From: a virus
Direction: 5' to 3' (one strand)
DNA: 23,236 nt
Virus record (IMG/VR): IMGVR_UViG_3300030099_000217
Span: 5,261 to 28,496 of that record
The translations under genes and the position numbers were made by a program. The notes under the pieces were generated by a model. The model made no database searches and had not been told where the DNA came from. It worked only from the letters and a program-made list of their open reading frames with translations. Of the stretch, positions 6,715-14,587 are shown piece after piece (the first letter of the stretch is position 1; each line of letters starts with the position of its first letter).

Positions 6715-9603
6715 ATGAGTACACAGTTAATCTTATTCCCACAAAGTTATAATAGTTATGCTTTTACAAGTACGCAAAACTTAAATCAATACGCATCTAA
6801 TATAACTTTTACATCAGCAGCTCTAAATACTTTTGGAATGTCATCATATGGAACTGCATGGGCATTTTTAGCTTTATCTAATTATCCTGCTACAGTAGGT
6901 AATTGGCAGTTATTTTATACAGATGCTACCAATGCTGATTGGAGTGCTACAACTATACCAACTATAAATACATCTACAAATAAATTAACATTATACTCTA
7001 GTGCAGGTGCAGGAGCAGAAGGGTCTTTAGCAGGAGTATATCAAAGATTAGATGGATTAACTGTAGGAGTGCAATATACATTAACAATAACACATTCTAG
7101 TTTACCAGCAGGTTCTAAATTTCAAATAGGGTTTCAAGGATTCGGAGTTGTTAATTTTGATAGTACAGCAATAGGAAATTCTGGTAATTCTCCTACTATA
7201 ATAGCAGCAAGTGGAAATACAACTACAACTTTAAATTTTACCGCACCAGCTGGATTACCTGCAACTTATTTATCAGTTGCTTATAACAACACTACAAATC
7301 AGACAATAACTATATCTAAAATAAGCGTAACAGAAAACCCTATTAATATACCTTTAACTTATAATAATATAGAAGATGGACAAGTAATATGTGATTTATA
7401 CCAAGAAGAAGATATACCACTTACATTAAGTGTAGATAATTTTAAAAATGCAGCAGAAAAAACTCAATCTTATAGTAAAGATTTTGATTTACCAGCAACT
7501 AAAAGAAATAACAAGATATTTACCCATATTTTTGATGTTACCAAAACTATAGAAAATGTATATGACTTTAACCCATATGTAAGAACTAAGGCAATATTAA
7601 AACAAAATGGATTATTAATATTTGAAGGTGCATTAAGGTTAATAGAAATAAAAGATGATAATGGAGAAATAAGTTATAATGTAAACTTATTTGCTGAAAC
7701 TATTGCATTAAAAGAAACGTTAGAAGGTAGAACATTTGCAGCATTAAATTTAGAAGAATTAAATCATGGGTACGATTATACTAATATCACCTTATCTTGG
7801 GAGGGAGAAATAGTATTGACTAATAACTTAGCTGCTGATAGTTTTGCATTAGTGCCTGGATTAGCAACTAACAAAACTAATGTAATAAAATATCCTTTTT
7901 GCGATTGGGTAGGTAATATAGATGTATCACAAGCTGAACCAGAATTGAGTAGGTTAGAAGATGCTTTTAGACCATGGATAAGTGTTAAGTATTTATTAGA
8001 TAATATAGCAAGAGATTCAGGATATACTTTTCAATCTGATTTCTTTGATAGTTCCGATTTTGCTAAGTTATATATGGATTTTAATTGGGGTTCTGACGGG
8101 GGACCAACAGATTTTAGCCATACAGGAGGTGCTTATTATAAGATAGGTGATCCAAATAAATACGCAGCTACATCAGCTACAACTTGGCATTTTGAAAATG
8201 ATGCTAGTCCAGATGATTTTGATGCTGATACAGGTTGGGATTTAGCAAATAATAAATTTGTATGTCAAGCAAATAATACTATATACGATTTAAACGTTGG
8301 ATTAAGATTTATAAATGTAACAGCAGGGGTTGTTAATGTAAATTATATAAGATTTGTACGTAATAACCTTAGCGGTGTATTTGGTGCAGTTGGTACTAAA
8401 GATTATTTTGCTGAACAGACACCTGCAACCAATTCAGACTTAACGTTAGCAGGTGGTACAGGATTTGATGCACAGGGAGATTATTTAGCGGCAGTTTCTA
8501 TACCTTTAGGAGAAAGTGGGGGTACAGGAGATGAGTTATATATTGAGTGGGAAGCAGATACGGCATCAGCAATAAAACAAAAAAATGTTGCTGGATATGA
8601 CACGGGATATAACCAAAGTACAATAACAGGTAGGGTATATAATAGTGCAAACTTTGTAACATCAGCTATGTTCAATACAGAACGTGGTCAGATAAAACAA
8701 TGGGATTTTATAAAGGGATTAATGACAATGTTTAACCTTATAAGTATGCCAGACCCTAATAATCCTAATAATATAATCTTTGAACCTTATGCAGATATAT
8801 TTATTAGTGATACAGCAGGAACTACATTAAAAGAAAGAAGCATCAAGCATGATTGGACAGATAAAATAGATATATCCAAGATAGATTTAAAACCAATGGA
8901 TTTAAAAAGAAAAGTAGTATTTAAATATGCTTTTGATGAGGAGGATTATGCTTTGAAAAAATACAGATTAGCTGCACAAGGTTATGAATATGGTAGTATG
9001 GAATATAATGGCTCTACTGCTTTTCCATCTTCCAATCAAGTAACAAATTTAGTAGGAGAAGAAGAAATAATTGCGGAACCTTTTTCAGCAACTATAATAA
9101 AAGCTATACAAGATAATTTCCCACTATTTATAATACCTGTAATATATGGAGGTAATGATAATGGGGGATTTGGTTCTATTAATAATTTACCTAGAATACT
9201 ATACAATAATGGTAAGGTATCACAAAACTATGATGTGCCAGGACAGAATGGTGTTGTGGGTGGTATAAAGACAGAATACTTACAGTTTTCTCATTTTAGC
9301 TATGTACCTGCTGACGATACAGCTGACGATTACAACTTTGGCTCATGTCCATTATTTGATGGTGTTGCAGGATTAACACAACCTATTCTTAATTTATATA
9401 ACGTATATCATGCTCCTTATTTTAATGAGTTATATAATAAGAATACTAGAATTATGACTGTAAAAGTAAATTTAAATGCTGCTGATATAAATACTTTTGA
9501 TTTTAGAGATAAGGTAATGATTAAAAATAGAGCATATAGAGTTAATAAGATAGATTATAAACCTAATGCTTTATCAACTGTTGAATTTATACTAATACCA
9601 TAA
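6715..9603 (+). CDS. Tail tip/hub protein with N-terminal carbohydrate-binding-like domain
   Basis: The largest protein in the window, 962 residues. Residues 1 to about 210 are rich in Thr, Ser, Asn and Tyr and look like a jelly-roll carbohydrate-binding domain (SAGAGAEGSLAGVYQRLDGL, VGVQYTLTITHSS, TTLNFTAPAGLPATYLSV, ITISKISVTE). From about residue 215 the protein changes to a hub-like part: CDLYQEEDIPLTLSVDNF, then YSKDFDLPATKRNNKIFTHIFDV, then ILKQNGLLIFEGALRLIEI. I recognise that order, with the SKDFxLPxTxxNxxxFxHIF signature, from tail-hub proteins of Bacteroidota phages. The C-terminal part (FDFRDKVMIKNRAYRVNKIDYKPNALSTVEFILIP) closes with strands. It probably forms the tail tip and helps bind host surface sugars. 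Upstream it is one base from the baseplate protein; downstream it overlaps the fibre gene as TAATG. Confidence 0.65.
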   Translation: MSTQLILFPQSYNSYAFTSTQNLNQYASNITFTSAALNTFGMSSYGTAWAFLALSNYPATVGNWQLFYTDATNADWSATTIPTINTSTNKLTLYSSAGAGAEGSLAGVYQRLDGLTVGVQYTLTITHSSLPAGSKFQIGFQGFGVVNFDSTAIGNSGNSPTIIAASGNTTTTLNFTAPAGLPATYLSVAYNNTTNQTITISKISVTENPINIPLTYNNIEDGQVICDLYQEEDIPLTLSVDNFKNAAEKTQSYSKDFDLPATKRNNKIFTHIFDVTKTIENVYDFNPYVRTKAILKQNGLLIFEGALRLIEIKDDNGEISYNVNLFAETIALKETLEGRTFAALNLEELNHGYDYTNITLSWEGEIVLTNNLAADSFALVPGLATNKTNVIKYPFCDWVGNIDVSQAEPELSRLEDAFRPWISVKYLLDNIARDSGYTFQSDFFDSSDFAKLYMDFNWGSDGGPTDFSHTGGAYYKIGDPNKYAATSATTWHFENDASPDDFDADTGWDLANNKFVCQANNTIYDLNVGLRFINVTAGVVNVNYIRFVRNNLSGVFGAVGTKDYFAEQTPATNSDLTLAGGTGFDAQGDYLAAVSIPLGESGGTGDELYIEWEADTASAIKQKNVAGYDTGYNQSTITGRVYNSANFVTSAMFNTERGQIKQWDFIKGLMTMFNLISMPDPNNPNNIIFEPYADIFISDTAGTTLKERSIKHDWTDKIDISKIDLKPMDLKRKVVFKYAFDEEDYALKKYRLAAQGYEYGSMEYNGSTAFPSSNQVTNLVGEEEIIAEPFSATIIKAIQDNFPLFIIPVIYGGNDNGGFGSINNLPRILYNNGKVSQNYDVPGQNGVVGGIKTEYLQFSHFSYVPADDTADDYNFGSCPLFDGVAGLTQPILNLYNVYHAPYFNELYNKNTRIMTVKVNLNAADINTFDFRDKVMIKNRAYRVNKIDYKPNALSTVEFILIP

Positions 9604-10490
9604 TGTCAAAAATAATAACTAAAACAGGATTTATATTAAAACCTAACTCAGTTAGTTCATTAGGAACTGTTACATTTACAGATGGTACTACAAATGGATT
9701 AATTGCAGACCAACAAACTTGTGAAGCGTATGGATATACATACAATATAGCAACAGGTACTTGTAGTGCCTTTGTTCCTAGTCCTAAAATGGTAGATGAT
9801 TTTAATAATACTAACAATTATGAGTTAGGGCAAAGAAATAGTAGAGAATCAGCGACACAAAACAACCTAATAGTAGGTACACATAACACAAATAAAGGTT
9901 CTAATAGCAATACCTTAATGCTAGGTAACCAGCATAAGATAGAAATAGGTAATGATAACTCATCTATATTAGGTGGTTCAAGAGCAATAGTAACAAGAAA
10001 AGGAGAAGTTGTAACAGCAGGAGGAGGACAAAGAACACTATCAGATAGTACAAGTGCAGCAACCTTTAATAGTAGAAGGCAATCATCAACAATAGAATTG
10101 TCAGGCGTTACAATAGATAATACAGCAACAAATCTAACAGTACAAGGAGATGGCTCTAGTTTTATAAATGTCAAGAATAATTCTATTATAGGATATGATA
10201 TTTACATAACCAGATTAGAACTTGGTGGTACATCAGGAACTGCTGGTAATTACTCATATAGAAATATAAGGGGTGCAGTACAAATAGATGATAGTTATAA
10301 TATGGCATTTGTAGTAGGGTTTAGTAGGAATATAGCAAAAATAGGACAGAATGGTACTTGTATAATGGCAGATACATCTACAAGTAGCGTAAAATCAATA
10401 TCAGTAAACGTACAAGATAGAAATAATGTACATAACTTATGGAGTGCCTCAGTAACATTACATGAGGTTATTTCAGAAACAACATTTTAA
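9603..10490 (+). CDS. Tail fibre or spike protein with YadA-like head repeats
   Basis: A 295-residue protein with fibre-like composition (Asn, Ser, Thr, Gly). Residues 33-54 contain a Cys pair (C40 and C54) in DQQTCEAYGYTYNIATGTC, a small disulfide-type motif I know from marine phage fibres. Residues 88-125 show short repeats of the form NxLxxGxxNxxxxGsnsxxLxxGxxxxIxxGNDNSSILGG. They resemble YadA-like head repeats, which build trimeric left-handed beta-rolls in adhesins. The C-terminal part is beta-rich with FVVGFSRNIAKIGQNGTC. A trimeric receptor-binding fibre attached to the hub encoded just upstream is the most likely role. It has no membrane or enzymatic motif. The TAATG overlap with the hub gene supports co-expression. 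Confidence 0.6.
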   Translation: MSKIITKTGFILKPNSVSSLGTVTFTDGTTNGLIADQQTCEAYGYTYNIATGTCSAFVPSPKMVDDFNNTNNYELGQRNSRESATQNNLIVGTHNTNKGSNSNTLMLGNQHKIEIGNDNSSILGGSRAIVTRKGEVVTAGGGQRTLSDSTSAATFNSRRQSSTIELSGVTIDNTATNLTVQGDGSSFINVKNNSIIGYDIYITRLELGGTSGTAGNYSYRNIRGAVQIDDSYNMAFVVGFSRNIAKIGQNGTCIMADTSTSSVKSISVNVQDRNNVHNLWSASVTLHEVISETTF

Positions 10491-10492
10491 TT

Positions 10493-11935
10493 ATGGCTAA
10501 AGAAGTAATAGAAGCAGAAGTAAAATCAAATATAGGAGAAGTAGCAGATGGTATAGAAAAGGCAGCAGATAATACCGAGAAACTATCAAAAGCAACGGAT
10601 GATGGTACAAAAGGATTCCAAGGCATGGGTAAAGCTATCAAAGGTATTGGAAATGCCTTAAAAGCAGCAGGAATAGGTCTAGTAGTTGGATTGTTTGCTA
10701 AACTCTTAGATGTGTTTAGACAAAATCAAAAAGTGTTAGACACATTTAATGGTGCTATGGAATTTTTAAGCATTACATTTAATGACTTTTTTAAATTCTT
10801 AGAAAACAATGTTAATACTGCAACAAGTGTTATGGATAAGCTATTTGGAAATACCGCAGTACAACAGGTATTACAATTTGGTAAGATGCTTAGTGTAGAG
10901 ATTATAACTAGAATAAAAAATCTTATTGAAGGGGTTGGTTTATTAGGTAAAGGGTTAGTACAACTATTTAAAGGGGATTTTGAAGGTGCATTAACATCAT
11001 CTACAGAAGCATTAGCAAACTTTAAAGACACCATTACAGGTAACGTAGTAGAAACTGTAAAGATGGAGCAAACGATAACAAATGTTACTAATAAAATTAA
11101 AGAATATACAAAGTCTACATTAGACGCTGCAAAATCAATAGTAGAACTTAATAAAGCAGCGGAATTAGCAGCAGTAAAAAATCAAAAAATAATAGAGCAA
11201 AAAGACAGGGAAGCAGAATTACAAAGACAAATACGTGATGATGAAAGTAAAACATTTGAACAAAGGATAGAAGCTAATGAAAAGTTAGCGGTGATATTAC
11301 AAGACCAAGAAAAAGCTATGTTAGCAAATGCAGAAGCAATAGTAAAAGCGGCTCAAGCACAAAAAGATAAAAATGGAAGTGATGAAAATAAGATAGCATT
11401 AATACAAGCAGAAACAGAAAAAGAAGCAGTATTAGCACAAATAACAGGATTTAAATCAGAACAATTAGTTAATCAAGTATCATTAGAAAGAGAACAAGCA
11501 GAATTTAACAAAGAAGCAACACAACTTGCAATAGATAATGCTAATGCTCAATTATCAGCATATGGTCAGTTAGCAGGTGCATTAAGTGCTTTAGCAGGAG
11601 AAAATAAAGAGTTAGCAGTTGCACAAGCAATAATAGATACATATGTAGGTGCAAATAAAGCTTTTGCACAAGGAGGTACATTAGGATTTGTTACAGGTGC
11701 AGCAATTATAGCATCTGGATTAGCTAATGTAAGAAAAATAATGTCTACAGATGTTGGTGGTGCAGGTGGAGGTGGAGGTATGAGTGCAGCAACACCAGCT
11801 CCAGAAATGACTAGTGGTGCTTTTGATCTTAGCGGTGTAAGTAAACCAGAACCTGTACAAGCATTTGTAGTAGCAGACGATATGACCAACACTCAAGACA
11901 AATTAGCAACAATTAGAAGAAGAAGTACAATTTAA
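10493..11935 (+). CDS. Tape measure-like tail protein
   Basis: A 480-residue helical protein. A charged N-terminus is followed by a hydrophobic stretch near residues 47-75 (AIKGIGNALKAAGIGLVVGLFAKLLDVF), typical of tape measures, whose hydrophobic part enters the host membrane. A long Lys/Glu/Ala coiled coil spans about residues 215-350 (KDREAELQRQIRDDESKTFEQRIEANEKL). The C-terminus has Ala-rich helices (AIIDTYVGANKAFAQGGTLGFV), a Gly run GGAGGGGGM and a final VQAFVVADDMTNTQDKL. This end pattern is familiar from tape measures of Bacteroidota phages. The length is short: if it sets tail length at the usual 0.15 nm per residue, the tail would be about 70 nm. It lies far from the tail chaperone and after the tail-tip genes, which is an unusual order. 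It could also be an accessory tail protein. Confidence 0.65.
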   Translation: MAKEVIEAEVKSNIGEVADGIEKAADNTEKLSKATDDGTKGFQGMGKAIKGIGNALKAAGIGLVVGLFAKLLDVFRQNQKVLDTFNGAMEFLSITFNDFFKFLENNVNTATSVMDKLFGNTAVQQVLQFGKMLSVEIITRIKNLIEGVGLLGKGLVQLFKGDFEGALTSSTEALANFKDTITGNVVETVKMEQTITNVTNKIKEYTKSTLDAAKSIVELNKAAELAAVKNQKIIEQKDREAELQRQIRDDESKTFEQRIEANEKLAVILQDQEKAMLANAEAIVKAAQAQKDKNGSDENKIALIQAETEKEAVLAQITGFKSEQLVNQVSLEREQAEFNKEATQLAIDNANAQLSAYGQLAGALSALAGENKELAVAQAIIDTYVGANKAFAQGGTLGFVTGAAIIASGLANVRKIMSTDVGGAGGGGGMSAATPAPEMTSGAFDLSGVSKPEPVQAFVVADDMTNTQDKLATIRRRSTI

Positions 11936-11973
11936 AAATCAAATAAATATTAATTTAATCTATTATATAATAT
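11931..11973 (+). promoter_or_regulatory. Late-promoter motif, copy 3 (head module)
   Basis: The 19-mer TTTAAAAATCAAATAAATA at 11931-11949 overlaps the stop of the tape measure gene and recurs exactly at 13797-13815. Its last 11 bases form the upstream box. After 9 bases comes the core TCTATTATATAATAT at 11959-11973, ending in the AT of the ATG at 11972. It would start the transcript for the head-assembly genes, probably leaderless. Confidence 0.7.
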
Positions 11974-12487
11974 GCCTTGTAAAAAATGTAAAGACGGAAA
12001 ATATAAGTGGGGTAACACAGGAGAATGTAAGTATGCCACTAAAGACGAATGCGAAAAAGCTAATCCTAAAAAATATAGTAAAATGAAAAATACACCAACA
12101 CCATTAGGTAAAAAGACCTATGCAGAATATGAAAAAGAATTAAAAGAATTTAATTTAAGTGCAGAACCTAAATTACAAAAAATTGAATTAGCATTAGTAG
12201 ATGATATAGAAAAAATATATGGGGAAGTAATTGATAATGCTTCTAAAGCAGATAAAGCTAAAAACAATGCAATAGAAAGTATTAGAAAATTTAAACTAGA
12301 AGTTGTTAAAATTAAACAAGATAGTGCAAATGGTATAAAAAAATTAAATGAATTTAAAGATGCTGCTAAAGAATTAGGAATTGATATACCAAGTAGAATT
12401 AAAGGTTTAGAAAAAGCATTTGAAACATCAAGAAAATCTATGGAAGATTTTCAATCAGCATCTGATAAAGCTATGAAATTATTATAA
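11972..12487 (+). CDS. Cys-rich protein with shared C-terminal helical module
   Basis: A 171-residue protein in two parts. Residues 1-32 hold four cysteines (C3, C6, C19, C27) in a CxxC-x12-C-x7-C pattern around a KWGNTGECKYATKDEC segment, likely a small zinc-binding head. Residues from about 68 are a long charged helical region starting KIELALVDDIEKIYG and containing AKELGIDIPSRIKGLEKAF at 132-150. The same arrangement, KxxL then AKELG, occurs in the C-terminal parts of the next two genes, so the three appear to share a module. The gene stands directly upstream of the prohead protease, which suggests an internal head or scaffold-associated component. A segment NLSAEPK at 61-67 resembles FSAED and FSADR in the scaffold and may be a processing site. 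No named family is recognised. Confidence 0.65.
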   Translation: MPCKKCKDGKYKWGNTGECKYATKDECEKANPKKYSKMKNTPTPLGKKTYAEYEKELKEFNLSAEPKLQKIELALVDDIEKIYGEVIDNASKADKAKNNAIESIRKFKLEVVKIKQDSANGIKKLNEFKDAAKELGIDIPSRIKGLEKAFETSRKSMEDFQSASDKAMKLL

Positions 12488-12497
12488 AATAAATAAT

Positions 12498-13367
12498 ATG
12501 AAAAAGAAACCTACAAAAATAGTTGAATTAGTTATAGAAGAAAACAACGAAATGTTAGCAATAGATGCTATTAGTTTAGTATCAGCACCTGCAATAGAAC
12601 AGGACTTTGTATTTTTTGGAAAAGATAAACACAATCTTACATTTGCAAAAGTAGATGAAGATAAACGTATGTTAGTTAGTCCAGCACTAATACCTAACAA
12701 GCAAATATTTAGATATGATCCTAATACTGATAGTGAGTATTATGTATACTTTAGTAAAGATACTGTAAGACAAGCAGCAGAATTATATTTAAAACATAAC
12801 AATCACCATAAAGCAACGTATGAACATAAAGATAGAGTGTCTGGTGTATTGACTACAGAAAGCTGGATAAAAGAAGGTGACCAAGACAAATCTAAAATGT
12901 ATGGTTTTGATTTACCTAATGGAACGTGGTTTGTTAAGATGCGTATAGATAATGATGATTTATGGCAAAAGATAAAAGATGGAGAATTGAAAGGACTTAG
13001 TATAGAAGGGTACTTTGTAGATAAAATGCAAAAGATGTCAGATAATAAACCTACAAATGAAGAAATAAGACAAGCATTAAGAGAAATAATTAATCCTAAA
13101 AAAGTAAAATTAGGTAAAATTCAAGATGTTACAAAACTATATAATGTTATAAAAAAAGCTAAAGATAATATGGATGATGATTTAGCAAAAGCTAAAAGAT
13201 CAGCAATTATAGGTGATACAGAAATACAAAATTTTAATAAATTAGCTAGTGATGTAGAAAAAGCTGCTAAAGAATTAGGAGTACCGACAGGTGATTTAAA
13301 TTTACAAAAATTATTTAATGATATAAAAAGTTTTCAAAAAGAATTTAATAGTGTAATTGATATATAA
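12498..13367 (+). CDS. XkdF-type prohead serine protease with C-terminal module
   Basis: A 289-residue protein. The N-terminal 180 residues fit the XkdF-like phage serine protease family: DAISLVSAPAIEQDF at 23-37, then LVSPALIPNKQIFR, a helix with AAELYLKHNNHHKATYEHKDRV, ESWIKEG at 121-127, GTWFVKMRI at 142-150 and KGLSIEGYF at 165-173. By analogy with the family, H110 in YEHKD and S168 in LSIEG would be catalytic. Such enzymes mature the prohead by cutting the scaffold and capsid proteins. Residues 186-289 form a separate helical tail. TNEEIRQALREIINPKKVKL matches the start of the next gene, and AKELGV is at 257-262. The protease may therefore carry a scaffold-like domain that brings it into the prohead. 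The acidic scaffold and capsid genes follow. Confidence 0.75.
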   Translation: MKKKPTKIVELVIEENNEMLAIDAISLVSAPAIEQDFVFFGKDKHNLTFAKVDEDKRMLVSPALIPNKQIFRYDPNTDSEYYVYFSKDTVRQAAELYLKHNNHHKATYEHKDRVSGVLTTESWIKEGDQDKSKMYGFDLPNGTWFVKMRIDNDDLWQKIKDGELKGLSIEGYFVDKMQKMSDNKPTNEEIRQALREIINPKKVKLGKIQDVTKLYNVIKKAKDNMDDDLAKAKRSAIIGDTEIQNFNKLASDVEKAAKELGVPTGDLNLQKLFNDIKSFQKEFNSVIDI

Positions 13368-13378
13368 AATAACATAAC

Positions 13379-13801
13379 ATGAAAAAGAAAGTAACAGATC
13401 AAGATATAATTAGTGCTTTAAATGAGATAATACAAGAATCTAATAAACCACAAAAGGTAGAGTTAGGGTTAGCAGATGATTTAAAAAAATTAAATACAGA
13501 AGCTGAAAAAATTACTAAAACTGTTAATAAAGATAGTAATGATTTATCAAAATTATTGCAAGAATTAAAAGATATATCTGATGATTTTAATAAGATTAAT
13601 GATAGAAGAAGAGATAATATTAAAAAAGGTAAATCTACTTTTAAAGAATTAAATACACTATTAGACAAAACACAAAAACAAGCTAAAGAACTTGGTATAG
13701 CACCAAGAGATATACCTAATTTTAGTAAAAGTTCTAAAATAAATAGTGATTTAAGAGCATCAGTAAATGATATACAAAAATATTCTGATATAAAAATTTA
13801 A
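13379..13801 (+). CDS. Free-standing copy of the protease C-terminal module
   Basis: A 140-residue charged helical protein without membrane segments. Its N-terminus (TDQDIISALNEIIQESNKPQKVEL) parallels residues 186-205 of the protease upstream (TNEEIRQALREIINPKKVKL). QAKELGIAPRDI near residues 101-112 parallels AKELGV in the protease and AKELGI in the Cys-rich protein. It therefore looks like the protease tail made as a separate protein, the way some phages make a scaffold from an internal start of the protease gene. Here it has arisen by duplication instead of by an internal start. A scaffolding or protease-partner role is the natural inference. It is 11 bases downstream of the protease gene, and its stop overlaps the 19-mer of the next promoter motif. 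Confidence 0.6.
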   Translation: MKKKVTDQDIISALNEIIQESNKPQKVELGLADDLKKLNTEAEKITKTVNKDSNDLSKLLQELKDISDDFNKINDRRRDNIKKGKSTFKELNTLLDKTQKQAKELGIAPRDIPNFSKSSKINSDLRASVNDIQKYSDIKI

Positions 13802-13839
13802 AAATCAAATAAATAAATAACTATTCTATTATATAGTAT
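13797..13839 (+). promoter_or_regulatory. Late-promoter motif, copy 4 (scaffold and capsid), with a leader
   Basis: The 19-mer TTTAAAAATCAAATAAATA at 13797-13815 is identical to the one at 11931. After 9 bases comes the core TCTATTATATAGTAT at 13825-13839. Unlike the other four copies, the core is followed by A instead of G, giving ATA, and the true ATG is at 13864. This copy alone yields a transcript with a leader. That shows the motif is not merely part of a start-codon context and is best read as a promoter. Confidence 0.7.
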
Positions 13840-13842
13840 AAA

Positions 13843-13854
13843 CTTAAATTTAAG
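13843..13854. promoter_or_regulatory. 12-base palindrome in the scaffold gene leader
   Basis: CTTAAATTTAAG is a perfect palindrome between promoter copy 4 and the scaffold ATG at 13864. As DNA it could be an operator for a dimeric protein. As RNA it could only form a very short hairpin near the 5' end. In AT-rich DNA such a site may arise by chance; its location just after a putative start point is what makes it notable. Confidence 0.35.
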
Positions 13855-13863
13855 ATAAATATT

Positions 13864-14562
13864 ATGGACATAAAAAAACAAATCAAAATAGCTTTAGGAC
13901 TTGATACAGAAGAAGTAGTATTAGGCTTTCAAGCTAAAACAGAAGATGGTACTATAATAGTATCTACTGCTGAAGAATTAGAAAGCGGGGTGGACATCAG
14001 CGTTTTGACCGAGGATGGAACGACTATAAAATTACCACCAGGAACGTATAAACTTGACACAGGCGTATCTTTTAGAGTTGAAGAAGAAGGTATTGTTGGT
14101 GAAGTTATAGAGTCAGAAACAGAAGAAGAAGATACTCCAAAAGAGGAAATGGCAGAAGAAGATGATAAAAAAGAATATGATGAAGAAGCAGATGTAGCTG
14201 ATTGGGAAGGTATGGAAAAAAGAATCAAAAACCTAGAAGATGCAGTAGCAGATCTTAAAAGAGAAATAGGAGAAACAGGAGATGTTGAAGAAATGGCAGA
14301 AGAAACAGTAGAAGAAACTACAGAAGAGCCATCTAAAACTCCTAAAACAATTAAAACAACTGAAGTAGTTGAATTTTCAGCAGAAGATGAAATTAAAAAA
14401 CTGAAAGAAGAAAACGAAAAACTAAAAACTGAATTAGCAGAAAGTCCAGCAGACGCACCTGTTAATACAAATAAATTTAGTGCAGATAGACCAACACTAA
14501 ACAGAAAACAATATAACAAACTTTCTAAACAAGAAAGATTTTTATATAACTTAAATAAATAA
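13864..14562 (+). CDS. Acidic scaffold protein
   Basis: A 232-residue, very acidic protein immediately upstream of the major capsid gene, the usual place for a scaffold. Residues about 18-82 form a beta domain (LGFQAKTEDGTIIVSTAEELESG, VSVLTEDGT-like repeats, LPPGTYKLDTGVSFRVEEEGIVGEV). I associate this domain with scaffold proteins of Bacteroidota phages. A Glu/Asp-rich stretch (85-115) and two coiled-coil segments follow (MEKRIKNLEDAVADLKREIGE and EIKKLKEENEKLKTEL). FSAED at 171-175 and FSADR at 205-209 are similar and may be cleavage sites for the XkdF-type protease. Codons 40-54 (13981-14022) are much richer in G+C than their surroundings. The gene is driven by promoter copy 4 with a 24-base leader. 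Confidence 0.65.
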   Translation: MDIKKQIKIALGLDTEEVVLGFQAKTEDGTIIVSTAEELESGVDISVLTEDGTTIKLPPGTYKLDTGVSFRVEEEGIVGEVIESETEEEDTPKEEMAEEDDKKEYDEEADVADWEGMEKRIKNLEDAVADLKREIGETGDVEEMAEETVEETTEEPSKTPKTIKTTEVVEFSAEDEIKKLKEENEKLKTELAESPADAPVNTNKFSADRPTLNRKQYNKLSKQERFLYNLNK

Positions 14563-14587
14563 TAAACTAAAAAAAAATTAAAAAATT

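Noticed and set aside
13929-14519. A 196-residue Ser-rich reading frame on the minus strand
   Set aside because: It is the mirror of the Glu-rich scaffold gene (GAA/GAT codons read as TTC/ATC and TCT/TCA). It has low complexity and no supporting signals.
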